From Clostridium estertheticum (GTDB lineage: Bacteria > Bacillota > Clostridia > Clostridiales > Clostridiaceae), in assembly GCF_026650985.1 (NCBI RefSeq), contig NZ_CP086239.1, forward strand, positions 992,001 through 1,056,000: a stretch of 64,000 nt of DNA. The letters run 5' to 3'. Positions 1 through 8,808 of this stretch are shown one piece after another (position 1 is the first letter of the stretch; every line of letters starts with the position of its first letter). The notes below the pieces were generated by a model. It saw only the letters and a list, made by a program, of their open reading frames with translations. It had not been told where the DNA came from and made no database searches. The position numbers and the translations under genes are program-made.

Positions 1-1
1 T

Positions 2-178
2 GATGAACGATTAAGACCTACAAACAGTGAAGTTAATCGACTATGGGCTGATAATACTAAAATAAAGGAATTAACAGGCTGGAAGCCAAATTACAATATA
101 GATGAGGGTCTTTGCGCAACAGTAGAGTGGATAAAAAACAATATGCAGTATTTTAAAACAGATATATATAACGTTTAA
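2..178 (+). CDS. NAD-dependent sugar epimerase/dehydratase (SDR), C-terminal end only
   Basis: This reading frame is open from the left edge and ends at TAA 176-178, giving the last 58 residues of a protein. The visible tail carries the RPxxSEVxRL...D..KIKELTGW.P signature and a final DIYNV. This is typical of the C-terminus of extended short-chain dehydrogenases that act on nucleotide sugars, especially LegB-like UDP-GlcNAc 4,6-dehydratases. The family makes a 4-keto-6-deoxy sugar nucleotide in the cytoplasm. The next gene is a DegT-type aminotransferase, which would use such a keto sugar, so the pair probably makes an amino-deoxy sugar. The Rossmann domain and catalytic Tyr-x3-Lys lie outside the window, so the exact substrate cannot be judged. 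Confidence 0.75.
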   Translation, partial: DERLRPTNSEVNRLWADNTKIKELTGWKPNYNIDEGLCATVEWIKNNMQYFKTDIYNV

Positions 179-216
179 AAAACGAAAAATGTTTAATAAA
201 GTAGGAGGTTTTTATT

Positions 217-1320
217 ATGATACCTTTATGTATACCAGAAATTAGAGGCAATGAATTAAAATACGTTAAAGACTGTATAGATACTAATTGGGTATCTTCA
301 GTGGGAAGTTATGTTAATTTATTTGAAGAAAAATTTAGTGAATATGTAGGCAGCAAAAGTGCTGTAGTTACAATGAATGGTACAGCTGCGCTTCAACTTG
401 CATTATTAACCCTTGGAATAGGAGATGGAGACGAGATTATAGTTCCATCACTTACATTTATATCTCCAGTTAATACTATAAAATACGTAGGTGCAGAGCC
501 TGTATTTGTAGATGTATGTCGTGACACATTTGTTATGGATGCAGATAAAATAGAGGAATTAATAACATCTAAAACAAAAGCTATAATGCCAGTACATATT
601 TATGGTCATCCTGTAGACATGGTTAAAGTAATGCAAATAGCGAAAAAACATAATTTATTTGTTATAGAAGATGCAACAGAAGCACTAGGATCTACTTGTG
701 ATGGTAAAATGGCCGGAACTATAGGTGATATAGGATGTTTTAGTTTTAATGGAAATAAGCTTATAACTACTGGGGCAGGTGGAATGCTTGTAACTAACAA
801 TTTAAAGTATGGCGAAAGAGCAAAATTTTTATCTACTCAAACAAAAGTAGTTACTGACAATAAAGCGTTTTACCATTCAGAAATAGGATACAATATGAGA
901 ATGCCGAATCTTTTAGCTGCATTCGGAGTAGCTCAACTTGAAAATGTTAAAGAATATTTAAAAATTAAAAGAGAAAATGCATTGTATTATAACAAGCTTC
1001 TAGGTGAAATTAAAGGAATTACATTGCCAGCTGAAAGAGAAAATGTAGAAAACTGTTACTGGTTATATTCAATCCTAGTTGAAGATGAATATGGTATAAC
1101 TCGTGATGAACTTATACAAAAATTAAATGCAGATAAAATAGAGGCGAGACCTTTCTTTATGCCTATCCATGATATGCCTCCATATAAGGGAAGTAAACAC
1201 GGCGATTTAGTTGTTACAAATGAGTTATATGAACGAGGAATAAATCTTCCAAGTTCTGTAGGACTTAAAAAAGAGGACATAAAAGCGGTATGTGAAATAA
1301 TAAAAAACTCCAAGAAATAA
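217..1320 (+). CDS. DegT/DnrJ/EryC1/StrS family sugar aminotransferase (LegC-like)
   Basis: A 367-residue PLP-dependent aminotransferase that moves an amino group to a 4-keto nucleotide sugar. Visible signatures are GNELKYVKDCIDTNWVSS near the N-terminus, NGTAALQLAL near 54-63, EDATEALGS around 150, and GCFSFNGNKLITTGAGGM near 175-190, where the Lys of NGNK is the expected Schiff-base residue. ATG 217 follows GTAGGAGG at good spacing. It sits 38 bases after the dehydratase tail, and the two probably act in sequence. The N-terminal and active-site wording resembles LegC-type enzymes, although the usual LegC insertion seems absent. No legionaminate synthase follows, so the final sugar could equally be another 4-amino-4,6-dideoxy hexose. 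Confidence 0.88.
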   Translation: MIPLCIPEIRGNELKYVKDCIDTNWVSSVGSYVNLFEEKFSEYVGSKSAVVTMNGTAALQLALLTLGIGDGDEIIVPSLTFISPVNTIKYVGAEPVFVDVCRDTFVMDADKIEELITSKTKAIMPVHIYGHPVDMVKVMQIAKKHNLFVIEDATEALGSTCDGKMAGTIGDIGCFSFNGNKLITTGAGGMLVTNNLKYGERAKFLSTQTKVVTDNKAFYHSEIGYNMRMPNLLAAFGVAQLENVKEYLKIKRENALYYNKLLGEIKGITLPAERENVENCYWLYSILVEDEYGITRDELIQKLNADKIEARPFFMPIHDMPPYKGSKHGDLVVTNELYERGINLPSSVGLKKEDIKAVCEIIKNSKK

Positions 1321-1353
1321 CGTTGTTATTTCTTGCTTTTTAATGGAACAAAA

Positions 1354-1406
1354 GATGATTAACAGCACCAGAGGTGATGGTTAACAGCACCAAAAGTGAT
1401 AGTTAA
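1354..1406 (+). repeat. Short tandem repeat, 22-bp period, between aminotransferase and flippase
   Basis: Two full units (1354-1375 and 1376-1397) and a partial third (1398-1406) share the pattern GATGRTTAACAGCACCARARGT. They fill the 104-base gap before the flippase gene and stop just before its ribosome site. No function is known to me. Confidence 0.75.
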
Positions 1407-1424
1407 GGTGGATAGGAGACAGAG

Positions 1425-2840
1425 ATGAACATAGATTTTTTAAAAAAACTGTACCAAAGCAGATTAGTGAAAAGTGGAATATGGTTTACTATAGGAACTT
1501 TTTTTATACAAGGAATCTCCTTTATAACCATGCCTATTTTTACGCGTATGCTTGGTACTACTGGTTTTGGAATAGTTAATGTATATACTACATGGCTTTC
1601 CGTTTTTACGACATTAATTACATTAGGACTCCTTGCTACAGTTAATAATGCAAAAGTGGATTTTAAAGAAAAATATGATGAGTTTGCCTCCTCTATACTT
1701 TTTTTAGCTACCTTATTTGCTATTTTGTGGTTTATATTCGCATTTATCTTTAAAAAGCAAATAGGTAATATTATTAATTTAAATTCTATATTAGTTATGT
1801 GTCTTATCATTCAAAGTTTTTTTGGTTTTGTTGTGGATTTCTCAAATGCAAAATTGAATGCTGAATATAAGTATAAGAAATTTTTACTAATATCAATAAG
1901 TAATGCTATCTTAAACACAATTTTAGCTATAATACTCATATATAGTTTAAAAACAGATAAATATTATGGTAGGATTGGTTCTCTACTTATTGTTGCTCTG
2001 CTTTATGGAACAGTTTTATACATAATTGCAATGAGAAAAGGAAAAAAACTAATTAATTTTAAATACTGGAAGTATGCTTTGATATTATCAATACCGGCAA
2101 TTGTACATCTTTTATCAGGCGTAATATTGCAGTCAGTGGACACAGTAATGATAAACAGTATGTTAGGGTCAAGTGCTGCAGGAATATACAGTTTTGCATA
2201 TAAAATAGGAATGATAATGTACATTGTATGGCTCGCTTGTAATAAAGCTTGGGTACCTTGGTTTTATGAAAATATGAAAGAAAAAAACTATGACGATATA
2301 AGATTAAAGATTAAATATTATATTGCATTATTTTCTGTTATGGGATTTGTATTAATATTTATATCTCCTGAAATAGGAAAACTAATGGGATCATCAGATT
2401 TTTATGGCGGATTAAATTATGTACCATTAATAATGGTTGGATATTATTTTCAGTTTTTATACAGTATACCAGCTAATCTTGAATTTTATACTAAAAATAC
2501 AAAGTTACTTTCCCTTGGAACGCTTATTGCGGCTTTAACAAATGTTGTTCTGAATTATATCATGATTCCAAGGTATGGTGCGATTGCGGCTACTTGGACA
2601 ACAATAATAGCATATGTTATATTGTTTTTATATCATTATTTTATATCCATACGTATATTTGATGTAAGAATATATACTTTTAAACCTTTTGCATATGGTA
2701 TTATATCAATAGTATTAAGTAGTATTATGTTTTATATAGTGAAAAACAATTTGATTTTAAGATATGCAATTTTGATAACAATATTAGTTATATTAGGTTA
2801 TCAGATTAAAAAGATTAGCAAAAGATTAATGCAAAAATAA
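1425..2840 (+). CDS. Wzx-like polysaccharide flippase (MATE/MOP superfamily)
   Basis: A 471-residue polytopic membrane protein with about 12-14 hydrophobic segments. The N-terminus (GIWFTIGTFFIQGISFITMPIF as the first membrane helix) and the central SVDTVMINSMLGSSAAGIYSFAYKI motif are typical of oligosaccharide flippases. The family moves undecaprenyl-diphosphate-linked repeat units from the inner to the outer face of the membrane. ATG 1425 lies after ATAGGAGAC. The gene lies inside a block of glycosyltransferases and two polymerase-like proteins, so this is the likely Wzx of a Wzx/Wzy pathway. The MurJ-like gene at 16564 is a second flippase of the same superfamily. Confidence 0.85.
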   Translation: MNIDFLKKLYQSRLVKSGIWFTIGTFFIQGISFITMPIFTRMLGTTGFGIVNVYTTWLSVFTTLITLGLLATVNNAKVDFKEKYDEFASSILFLATLFAILWFIFAFIFKKQIGNIINLNSILVMCLIIQSFFGFVVDFSNAKLNAEYKYKKFLLISISNAILNTILAIILIYSLKTDKYYGRIGSLLIVALLYGTVLYIIAMRKGKKLINFKYWKYALILSIPAIVHLLSGVILQSVDTVMINSMLGSSAAGIYSFAYKIGMIMYIVWLACNKAWVPWFYENMKEKNYDDIRLKIKYYIALFSVMGFVLIFISPEIGKLMGSSDFYGGLNYVPLIMVGYYFQFLYSIPANLEFYTKNTKLLSLGTLIAALTNVVLNYIMIPRYGAIAATWTTIIAYVILFLYHYFISIRIFDVRIYTFKPFAYGIISIVLSSIMFYIVKNNLILRYAILITILVILGYQIKKISKRLMQK

Positions 2841-2864
2841 ATCAAAAGAGTAGGATGGAATTTA

Positions 2865-4625
2865 ATGGTTAAATTAATCTATACAGCACAAAAAAAAGAA
2901 TTAGTAATGAATGGTAAGGTTATGGGTTTATTTGAATATATAGGGAATATAAACATAGAAGATGAAGCCTTCAGATATTTAAGCTATTTAGAAAATCAAA
3001 AAATTAATGGGTTAAAACTTGAAGAATTATATTTATATGATAATGTACCCTTATATGTGTTCGATAGACCTACAATATATAGAAAATTGAATGGTTTGAT
3101 CTTTTGTATTATGGTTATAATGAATACAAAGGATAAAATTAATGAAGATTTAGAAGTAGAGACAGATGATGATATTATGGAAAAGGTTTGTGATGATGTA
3201 TTCAATATTAAATGTAATAAAATATATAACAAAAAAAACATTCGTCCAGTAAGCAAAGTAAAGTTATTTAGAAGATTTATCAGAGGAATAGGGAGTTATT
3301 CTAAATTTTTATTAAATAATTCACTCCTTAATAAAAAGCAATGTAAACAACCATTCCTAGTAATTTCGCATGCTTCGGATTTAAATCCTGTTAAAGGTAA
3401 TAAGAGTGGTTATTACGATACTCAATTAGGACAAGTTATAGATAAATTAAAAGAAAATTATAATATTATAAATTTTCAACAGTTAAATAATAAATATATT
3501 ATAGATAAGACCTTAAATTATCATGAAAATTTTGTACCATTCGAATTATTTATTTTTTACAAAAGACTTAAATCTAAAAAATATATAAATAATAGCTTAA
3601 TAGTTGACAATTTAATTTATATTAATAAATTAGATTTTCATTTCAATGAACTAAATCTTAAAAATGTTATGCTTAATTACGTAATGAAGAATTTAAGACA
3701 AAACTATTATTCATATTTATATGAGCTTCTAGTAGCGGAAAAATTTATTGACAAATTAAAGATTAAGAAATGTTTAGTAGTTGGAGAGGGAGATAGAGGA
3801 CGATGTTTTATAGCTGCAGGCAATAGGTTTAAAATAGAGACCTATGCTGTACAACATGGAATAATAAATGAAACATCATCTACTTATATAATTAATTCAA
3901 AGTATAAAGAGGTGTTAGTTCCTAAACATACATTCGTGTGGGGAGATAACTATAAAAACTTATTAATATCTCATACAAATGTATATAATAAAGAAAATAT
4001 TAGCGTTGTCGGGCAAGTAAGAACAGACACTTTAGTTCAAAATGGATATTTAAAAACAGTTAAAAGAAGTGGGATGCTAAAAATAGTTTATGCAACTCAA
4101 TATTTTAGGGATTTACTTGAACCTGCTACTATAATGTTATTTAAGGCATTAAGTTTAATGAAGGAAGACTATAAATTAATTATAAAACTTCACCCCGCAG
4201 ATTTAAACTTCGAATTTTATGAAGCTATGGTGGAAAAATTTCATATAAAAAACTGTAAAATAATGAAAGATGGAGATTTGTATGAATTAATTAAATGGAG
4301 TGATCTCATAATAAGTGTACATTCAACTGTAGTTGTAGAAGCTGCGCTTATGAATAAACCATCTATTTGTATAATCCTTCCTAAGTATAACGATGCTGGT
4401 GGGTTTGTTAAAGATGGAGTCTCATTTGGTGTTAAGGATGAAAATGAACTTTTGGAATATATGGTAAAGATAAATTTAGAAAATATTACTTTAAACAATA
4501 ACATGAAAAAATATATTACTGAAAATTTTTATAAGTTAGATGGAAAAGTAACAGAAAGAATAATAAGTATTATAGAAAATCCTTATGAGTGTTTTAAAGG
4601 GACAGTTAAAAATGGTGATTTATAA
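2865..4625 (+). CDS. Putative GT-B-fold glycosyltransferase, capsule-biosynthesis type
   Basis: A 586-residue soluble protein. I do not recognise the first 250 residues. The C-terminal half looks like the nucleotide-binding part of GT-B enzymes of the capsule-synthesis or CDP-glycerol transferase type: a VQHG motif near residue 330, VWGDNYKNLL, VVGQVRTDTLV near 390, IIKLHPAD near 440 and SDLIISVHSTVVVEAALMNKP near 480. The HP and the S/T-rich turn after SVHS are the expected donor-binding points. It lies 24 bases after the flippase and is probably co-transcribed. Family assignment rests on these motifs only. A sialyl- or glycerophosphotransferase-like role is possible. Confidence 0.6.
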   Translation: MVKLIYTAQKKELVMNGKVMGLFEYIGNINIEDEAFRYLSYLENQKINGLKLEELYLYDNVPLYVFDRPTIYRKLNGLIFCIMVIMNTKDKINEDLEVETDDDIMEKVCDDVFNIKCNKIYNKKNIRPVSKVKLFRRFIRGIGSYSKFLLNNSLLNKKQCKQPFLVISHASDLNPVKGNKSGYYDTQLGQVIDKLKENYNIINFQQLNNKYIIDKTLNYHENFVPFELFIFYKRLKSKKYINNSLIVDNLIYINKLDFHFNELNLKNVMLNYVMKNLRQNYYSYLYELLVAEKFIDKLKIKKCLVVGEGDRGRCFIAAGNRFKIETYAVQHGIINETSSTYIINSKYKEVLVPKHTFVWGDNYKNLLISHTNVYNKENISVVGQVRTDTLVQNGYLKTVKRSGMLKIVYATQYFRDLLEPATIMLFKALSLMKEDYKLIIKLHPADLNFEFYEAMVEKFHIKNCKIMKDGDLYELIKWSDLIISVHSTVVVEAALMNKPSICIILPKYNDAGGFVKDGVSFGVKDENELLEYMVKINLENITLNNNMKKYITENFYKLDGKVTERIISIIENPYECFKGTVKNGDL

Positions 4626-4683
4626 TTAATTTTCTAAGACTCTTGTTTATGCTTAAATAGTATAAAAGAATAGGAGGAAAGCG

Positions 4684-5763
4684 ATGGTAAAAATTTGTTT
4701 CTTAGCAGATGCACAAAGTATACATACCAGAAAATGGGCTCAATATTTTTCTGGTATTTATAATGAAATTCATATAATTTCTATGAGAAAAACAGATTAT
4801 GTTTATGAAAGTAATGTATATGTGCATGTGCTGAGAAGTATATCTAAAAATAAATTAAGTTACTTTTTACTAATTAAAGATATTAAAAAATTAGTGAAAG
4901 AGATCAATCCGGACATATTACATAGTCATTATGCCACTAGTTACGGACTTTATGGGAGAATGTGCAATTTCCACCCTTTTATAATTTCTGTATGGGGTAG
5001 TGATATATATGAGTTTCCTAAAGGGAACATTGCTAAAGAGTTGTTACTTAAGTACATATTGAAAGGAGCAGACAAAGTCTGTTCTACAAGCTATAATATG
5101 GCTGAGGAAACAAGAAAATATTATAACGAAGACATTATAATAACCCCATTTGGTGTAGATATAGACAAATTCAAATGTTACACACCTATATTAAGTAGTA
5201 ATAATATTACAATAGGAGTTATTAAAGGGTTAGAAAAAATATATGGAATAGAGTATCTTATTGAGGGCTTTTCAAAGGTTATACATGAATACAAAGGGAG
5301 CAAAGAATTAAAGCTTTTAATTGTTGGTGATGGTACCCAAAAAATTAAACTTGAATCATTAGTAAATGAACTAGGTATTAATTCTAATGTTACTTTTACA
5401 GGGAAAATAGATAATGATAAAGTACCTGAATATATAAATATGATGGACATCGTGTGTTTACCTTCGTTAAGTGAGAGCTTTGGGGTTTCAGCTGTTGAGG
5501 CGTGTGCATGTGGAAGGCCAATACTTGCTACTAACGTAGGTGGATTAAAAGAAATAATTTTTGATGATTATAATGGTTTTATAATAAAACAAAAAAGTAG
5601 TGAAGATATAAAATTAAAAATCATTAAAATTATTAGGAATGAAGTACAAATGATGGAATTCTCAAAAAATGCAAGAAAGTTAGTTCTTGAGAAGTATAGT
5701 TGGATTAACAATGCAAAAATCATGGATAATTTATACAAAAAACTAGTCAATATTGATAAATAG
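4684..5763 (+). CDS. Glycosyltransferase family 4
   Basis: A 359-residue cytoplasmic retaining glycosyltransferase with two Rossmann-like domains. The N-terminus MVKICFLADAQSIHTRKWAQYF is typical of GT4 proteins of surface-polysaccharide loci. The acceptor domain has HSHYAT and SVWGSDIY. The donor site is marked by LLIVGDG near 215 and the E-x7-E motif in ESFGVSAVEACACGRP near 263-272. ATG 4684 follows AGGAGGAAAGCG. It would add one sugar from a nucleotide donor to the lipid-linked repeat unit. The donor cannot be read from sequence. Confidence 0.85.
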   Translation: MVKICFLADAQSIHTRKWAQYFSGIYNEIHIISMRKTDYVYESNVYVHVLRSISKNKLSYFLLIKDIKKLVKEINPDILHSHYATSYGLYGRMCNFHPFIISVWGSDIYEFPKGNIAKELLLKYILKGADKVCSTSYNMAEETRKYYNEDIIITPFGVDIDKFKCYTPILSSNNITIGVIKGLEKIYGIEYLIEGFSKVIHEYKGSKELKLLIVGDGTQKIKLESLVNELGINSNVTFTGKIDNDKVPEYINMMDIVCLPSLSESFGVSAVEACACGRPILATNVGGLKEIIFDDYNGFIIKQKSSEDIKLKIIKIIRNEVQMMEFSKNARKLVLEKYSWINNAKIMDNLYKKLVNIDK

Positions 5764-5861
5764 TGATATTATGTTATAGTTTGAAACAACTTTCTTATTA
5801 AAAATAAAAATAGAAGAAATAATACAATTAATAGTGTGAATTGGGGTAGTGGTGACGTTAA

Positions 5862-7295
5862 ATGAAACATATAGCATTTATATATTTTAATGAGGCATTT
5901 AAAAATCAAATAGAATATACAGTTAATACTATATTTCAGGATTATGAAGTAGATGTCTTAATAGTTAGTGCTAATGATTTTAAGTGTTTAAACCAAATTT
6001 TTGATTTAGTAATATCTTATGGAAATATTAGGGATGATATTTGTGCAAATATGATATTATTAGAAGGTCCTTTATTTTCAAAGGAATACCTAACTTTAAA
6101 ATCAATTCCAACGGATATACAAAGCCATGAAGGATTACCTGTTTTTTTTATGAATAGTGATGAAGACTATTTTACGAAAAGTGTGGAAAACAAATTTATT
6201 GTTAATATAGACATTATTCAAGCTAGCTTTTTCTTTTTGACTTGTTATGAGGAATACGTCATAAATGAATATGATATGTATGGCAGGTTTAATATAGAAA
6301 AAAGTACATTGTATATACATGATCTACTCAATAGGCCTGTTGTAAATGAAAGCATTCAGTGGTTTGTAGATACTATAAATTTAAAATATAATTTTAATAT
6401 TAAAAAAAAGAATTTATGGGGTGAGAAAAACTTTCAGGTATTATTGTCACATGATGTAGATGTGGTTAGTAAATACTTGACTTTTCTGCGGGAAATAAGG
6501 CTTCAACTAAGTATTTTACTGATAGACAGAAAACCAATAGAAGTTTTAAGACGAATCAAAGGATATATAGCTACGGAGTTATGTAAAATAGAGAAGGATC
6601 CTTGTGATACTTTTAATATGATTTTAACTATGGAAAAAAGCAAGGGATATAATTCTAGCTTTTATTTTATGGCAGATGGTAAGGGATATAGTCCAGCTAA
6701 TAAAAAAGTGAAAGAAATCTTAAAACAAATATCTTATGGAAAAAATGAAATTGGATTTCATCCAGGGCTTGGTACATCTGATAATGAAAACTTATTTAAT
6801 AAAGAATTTATGATATTTAAAAAAAACTTTAGGGGGATAGGCAAGGTAGGGGTTAGGCAGCACTATTTAAGTTTTAATGCTCAAAAAACTTGGTCAATTC
6901 AGGAGAAGTATGGAATTAATTATGACACTACGTTATGTTTCCCAGAGCGTGCTGGTTTTAAGGGTGGATATTGTTTACCTTATAAGCCATATGATTTAAA
7001 AAATGATAGAATTATTGATACATGGGAAATCCCATTAATAGTTATGGATGGGTCTTTAATGCAATACATGAAGTTGGATTTTACAGGATCGGTAAAGTAT
7101 ATAAAGGAATTGATTCAAAAAGTTGAGATTCATAAGGGTGTTTTTGTTTTATTGTGGCATAATTCTGCAATTTCAAATGAATATAATATTCATTCTAGAG
7201 ATATATTTCAGTGGTTTTATGATTATATTAAAACTTGCAATTGCGATGTTACTAGTGGAGAAGATATAATTTCGAAATACGAGAGAACTATTTAG
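5862..7295 (+). CDS. Polysaccharide deacetylase-like protein (NodB superfamily)
   Basis: A 477-residue protein with no clear signal peptide. The C-terminal 280 residues contain NodB-type landmarks: LSHDVDVV near 205 (the two Asp of metal site motif 1), GFHPG near 303 (His of motif 2), RQHYL near 330 and LLWHNS near 438 in place of the usual final His motif. The first 180 residues are unassigned. Such long deacetylase-like proteins are common in clostridial polysaccharide clusters, but their substrate is rarely known. It is followed after 10 bases by a polymerase-like gene. The missing signal peptide suggests it acts on a lipid-linked intermediate inside the cell, which is an inference. Confidence 0.7.
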   Translation: MKHIAFIYFNEAFKNQIEYTVNTIFQDYEVDVLIVSANDFKCLNQIFDLVISYGNIRDDICANMILLEGPLFSKEYLTLKSIPTDIQSHEGLPVFFMNSDEDYFTKSVENKFIVNIDIIQASFFFLTCYEEYVINEYDMYGRFNIEKSTLYIHDLLNRPVVNESIQWFVDTINLKYNFNIKKKNLWGEKNFQVLLSHDVDVVSKYLTFLREIRLQLSILLIDRKPIEVLRRIKGYIATELCKIEKDPCDTFNMILTMEKSKGYNSSFYFMADGKGYSPANKKVKEILKQISYGKNEIGFHPGLGTSDNENLFNKEFMIFKKNFRGIGKVGVRQHYLSFNAQKTWSIQEKYGINYDTTLCFPERAGFKGGYCLPYKPYDLKNDRIIDTWEIPLIVMDGSLMQYMKLDFTGSVKYIKELIQKVEIHKGVFVLLWHNSAISNEYNIHSRDIFQWFYDYIKTCNCDVTSGEDIISKYERTI

Positions 7296-7305
7296 GAGGA
7301 TTAAA

Positions 7306-8781
7306 ATGAAATTTACAGGAGACCTTAAGGATTATTATAATTATATGAAAAAATATATTTATATAATTTTAGGATTATATATGATTATAGAAATAGGACT
7401 ATTTATAAAAATTGGTAAATCAAATGTGCTTATGTTTCTTTGTAGCATATTTGTAACGTTATTTGTAATTTGCAGTTTGATATTAATGTTTAAAGACTTT
7501 ATTACAGCAAGTAAAATTTATGCTATATCAATGCCCATAATACCCATGGTGTTTTATATTATGCATAGGTTGCATATGGATGAAATAGGTCAAGTCTTAT
7601 ATATAGCTTACTTTGCTATATATTTAATCACTATGATTCGTGAATATAAAAATGGTGAAATTGATCTTTCAAGACTTACAACTAAATATAGAAAAATAAG
7701 TGTATTATACGTTATATTGTTAATACTCGCAGTAATATCTTCGGTAGGAAGCATTCATGTTTTAGAAGCATTTAAACTCGTGATACTTAGCATAGTCTCA
7801 ATGATGGTATATAGCATTGGAATGTTATGTTATAAGAAAAACAATAAAGACTTTTTTAAGGATATATTGCTTTATTTATGTATAGGAGTTACATTATCAT
7901 CAATTCCAGATATAATAGTTACAATATATAATTTAATAATTAGGCACAATAATCAGCATCTTTATGGTGTACTGGGTAGCAATTTTATGCTTGGATATAC
8001 AATAATGATAATGCCATTTATATTGCTCTATGCTTTAAATAAAGAATTGTCTGGGAAATATAATAAGATATATCAATTATTATTATTAATTCAAATAATC
8101 AATTTTTGTGGTCAGAAATCAAGAGGTATTCTTTTTACACTAGCAATATGCTTTTTTGTTTCTATTATCATTGATAGAAGAAATTGGAAAAAGTATATAT
8201 TAATATCTATTGTTGTGTTTTCTTGTATGACTTATAATGTTATGCAGAGATGGGATGTGGAAGGTATTGTAGATGGTATTAAAATAACCAGTCCGGCAAG
8301 CCTTGTTACGAGCAATGCTAAAATATGGAACAGATTAATAAATGAGACAAAAAATAGAAGACCTATATGGGCATTAGCTCTTGGAATGGTTAAAGATCAT
8401 GCGTATTTTGGTGTGGGACCAGGGCATTTTAAATATTATTACTTGCAATATGGTGGTAACCCTAAAAAGATGTATATAGATGCTCATAATATTGTGCTTG
8501 ATTTAGTTACAGAATTCGGGATTATATTTTCATTTGCATTTATGGTAGCATGGCTAGGAGCTTTATTAAAGTCAGTATTAGACATTATTAAAAATAGGAA
8601 GAAAGATTTTAAGGAGTTTAAATGGCCTGGAATTATTGGTATTACTTCTCTCTTAATTTATGGAAATATTACAGGGCAATCTTTTATGGCCTCAGCAAAT
8701 CCATTAAGTGTAGCACCTGCTTTTGTTTTTACTGTGGTGATGATATTAATGATATACCCAGAAGGGAAATCTACTAATTAA
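7306..8781 (+). CDS. O-antigen ligase / Wzy polymerase-like membrane protein
   Basis: A 491-residue polytopic membrane protein with about 12 hydrophobic segments and one large extracytoplasmic loop near residues 320-395. That loop contains the Wzy_C/WaaL-type signature GMVKDHAYFGVGPGHFKYYY followed by DAHNIVLDLVTEFGI, with the His conserved in ligases and polymerases. Members either polymerise lipid-linked repeat units or transfer finished glycans outside the membrane. ATG 7306 follows AGGAGGATTAAA. A second protein of this type sits at 12606. One may be the polymerase and the other a ligase, but the sequence does not say which. Confidence 0.8.
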   Translation: MKFTGDLKDYYNYMKKYIYIILGLYMIIEIGLFIKIGKSNVLMFLCSIFVTLFVICSLILMFKDFITASKIYAISMPIIPMVFYIMHRLHMDEIGQVLYIAYFAIYLITMIREYKNGEIDLSRLTTKYRKISVLYVILLILAVISSVGSIHVLEAFKLVILSIVSMMVYSIGMLCYKKNNKDFFKDILLYLCIGVTLSSIPDIIVTIYNLIIRHNNQHLYGVLGSNFMLGYTIMIMPFILLYALNKELSGKYNKIYQLLLLIQIINFCGQKSRGILFTLAICFFVSIIIDRRNWKKYILISIVVFSCMTYNVMQRWDVEGIVDGIKITSPASLVTSNAKIWNRLINETKNRRPIWALALGMVKDHAYFGVGPGHFKYYYLQYGGNPKKMYIDAHNIVLDLVTEFGIIFSFAFMVAWLGALLKSVLDIIKNRKKDFKEFKWPGIIGITSLLIYGNITGQSFMASANPLSVAPAFVFTVVMILMIYPEGKSTN

Positions 8782-8808
8782 GATTTAGAATAGTGTGAGG
8801 GGTTTGTA

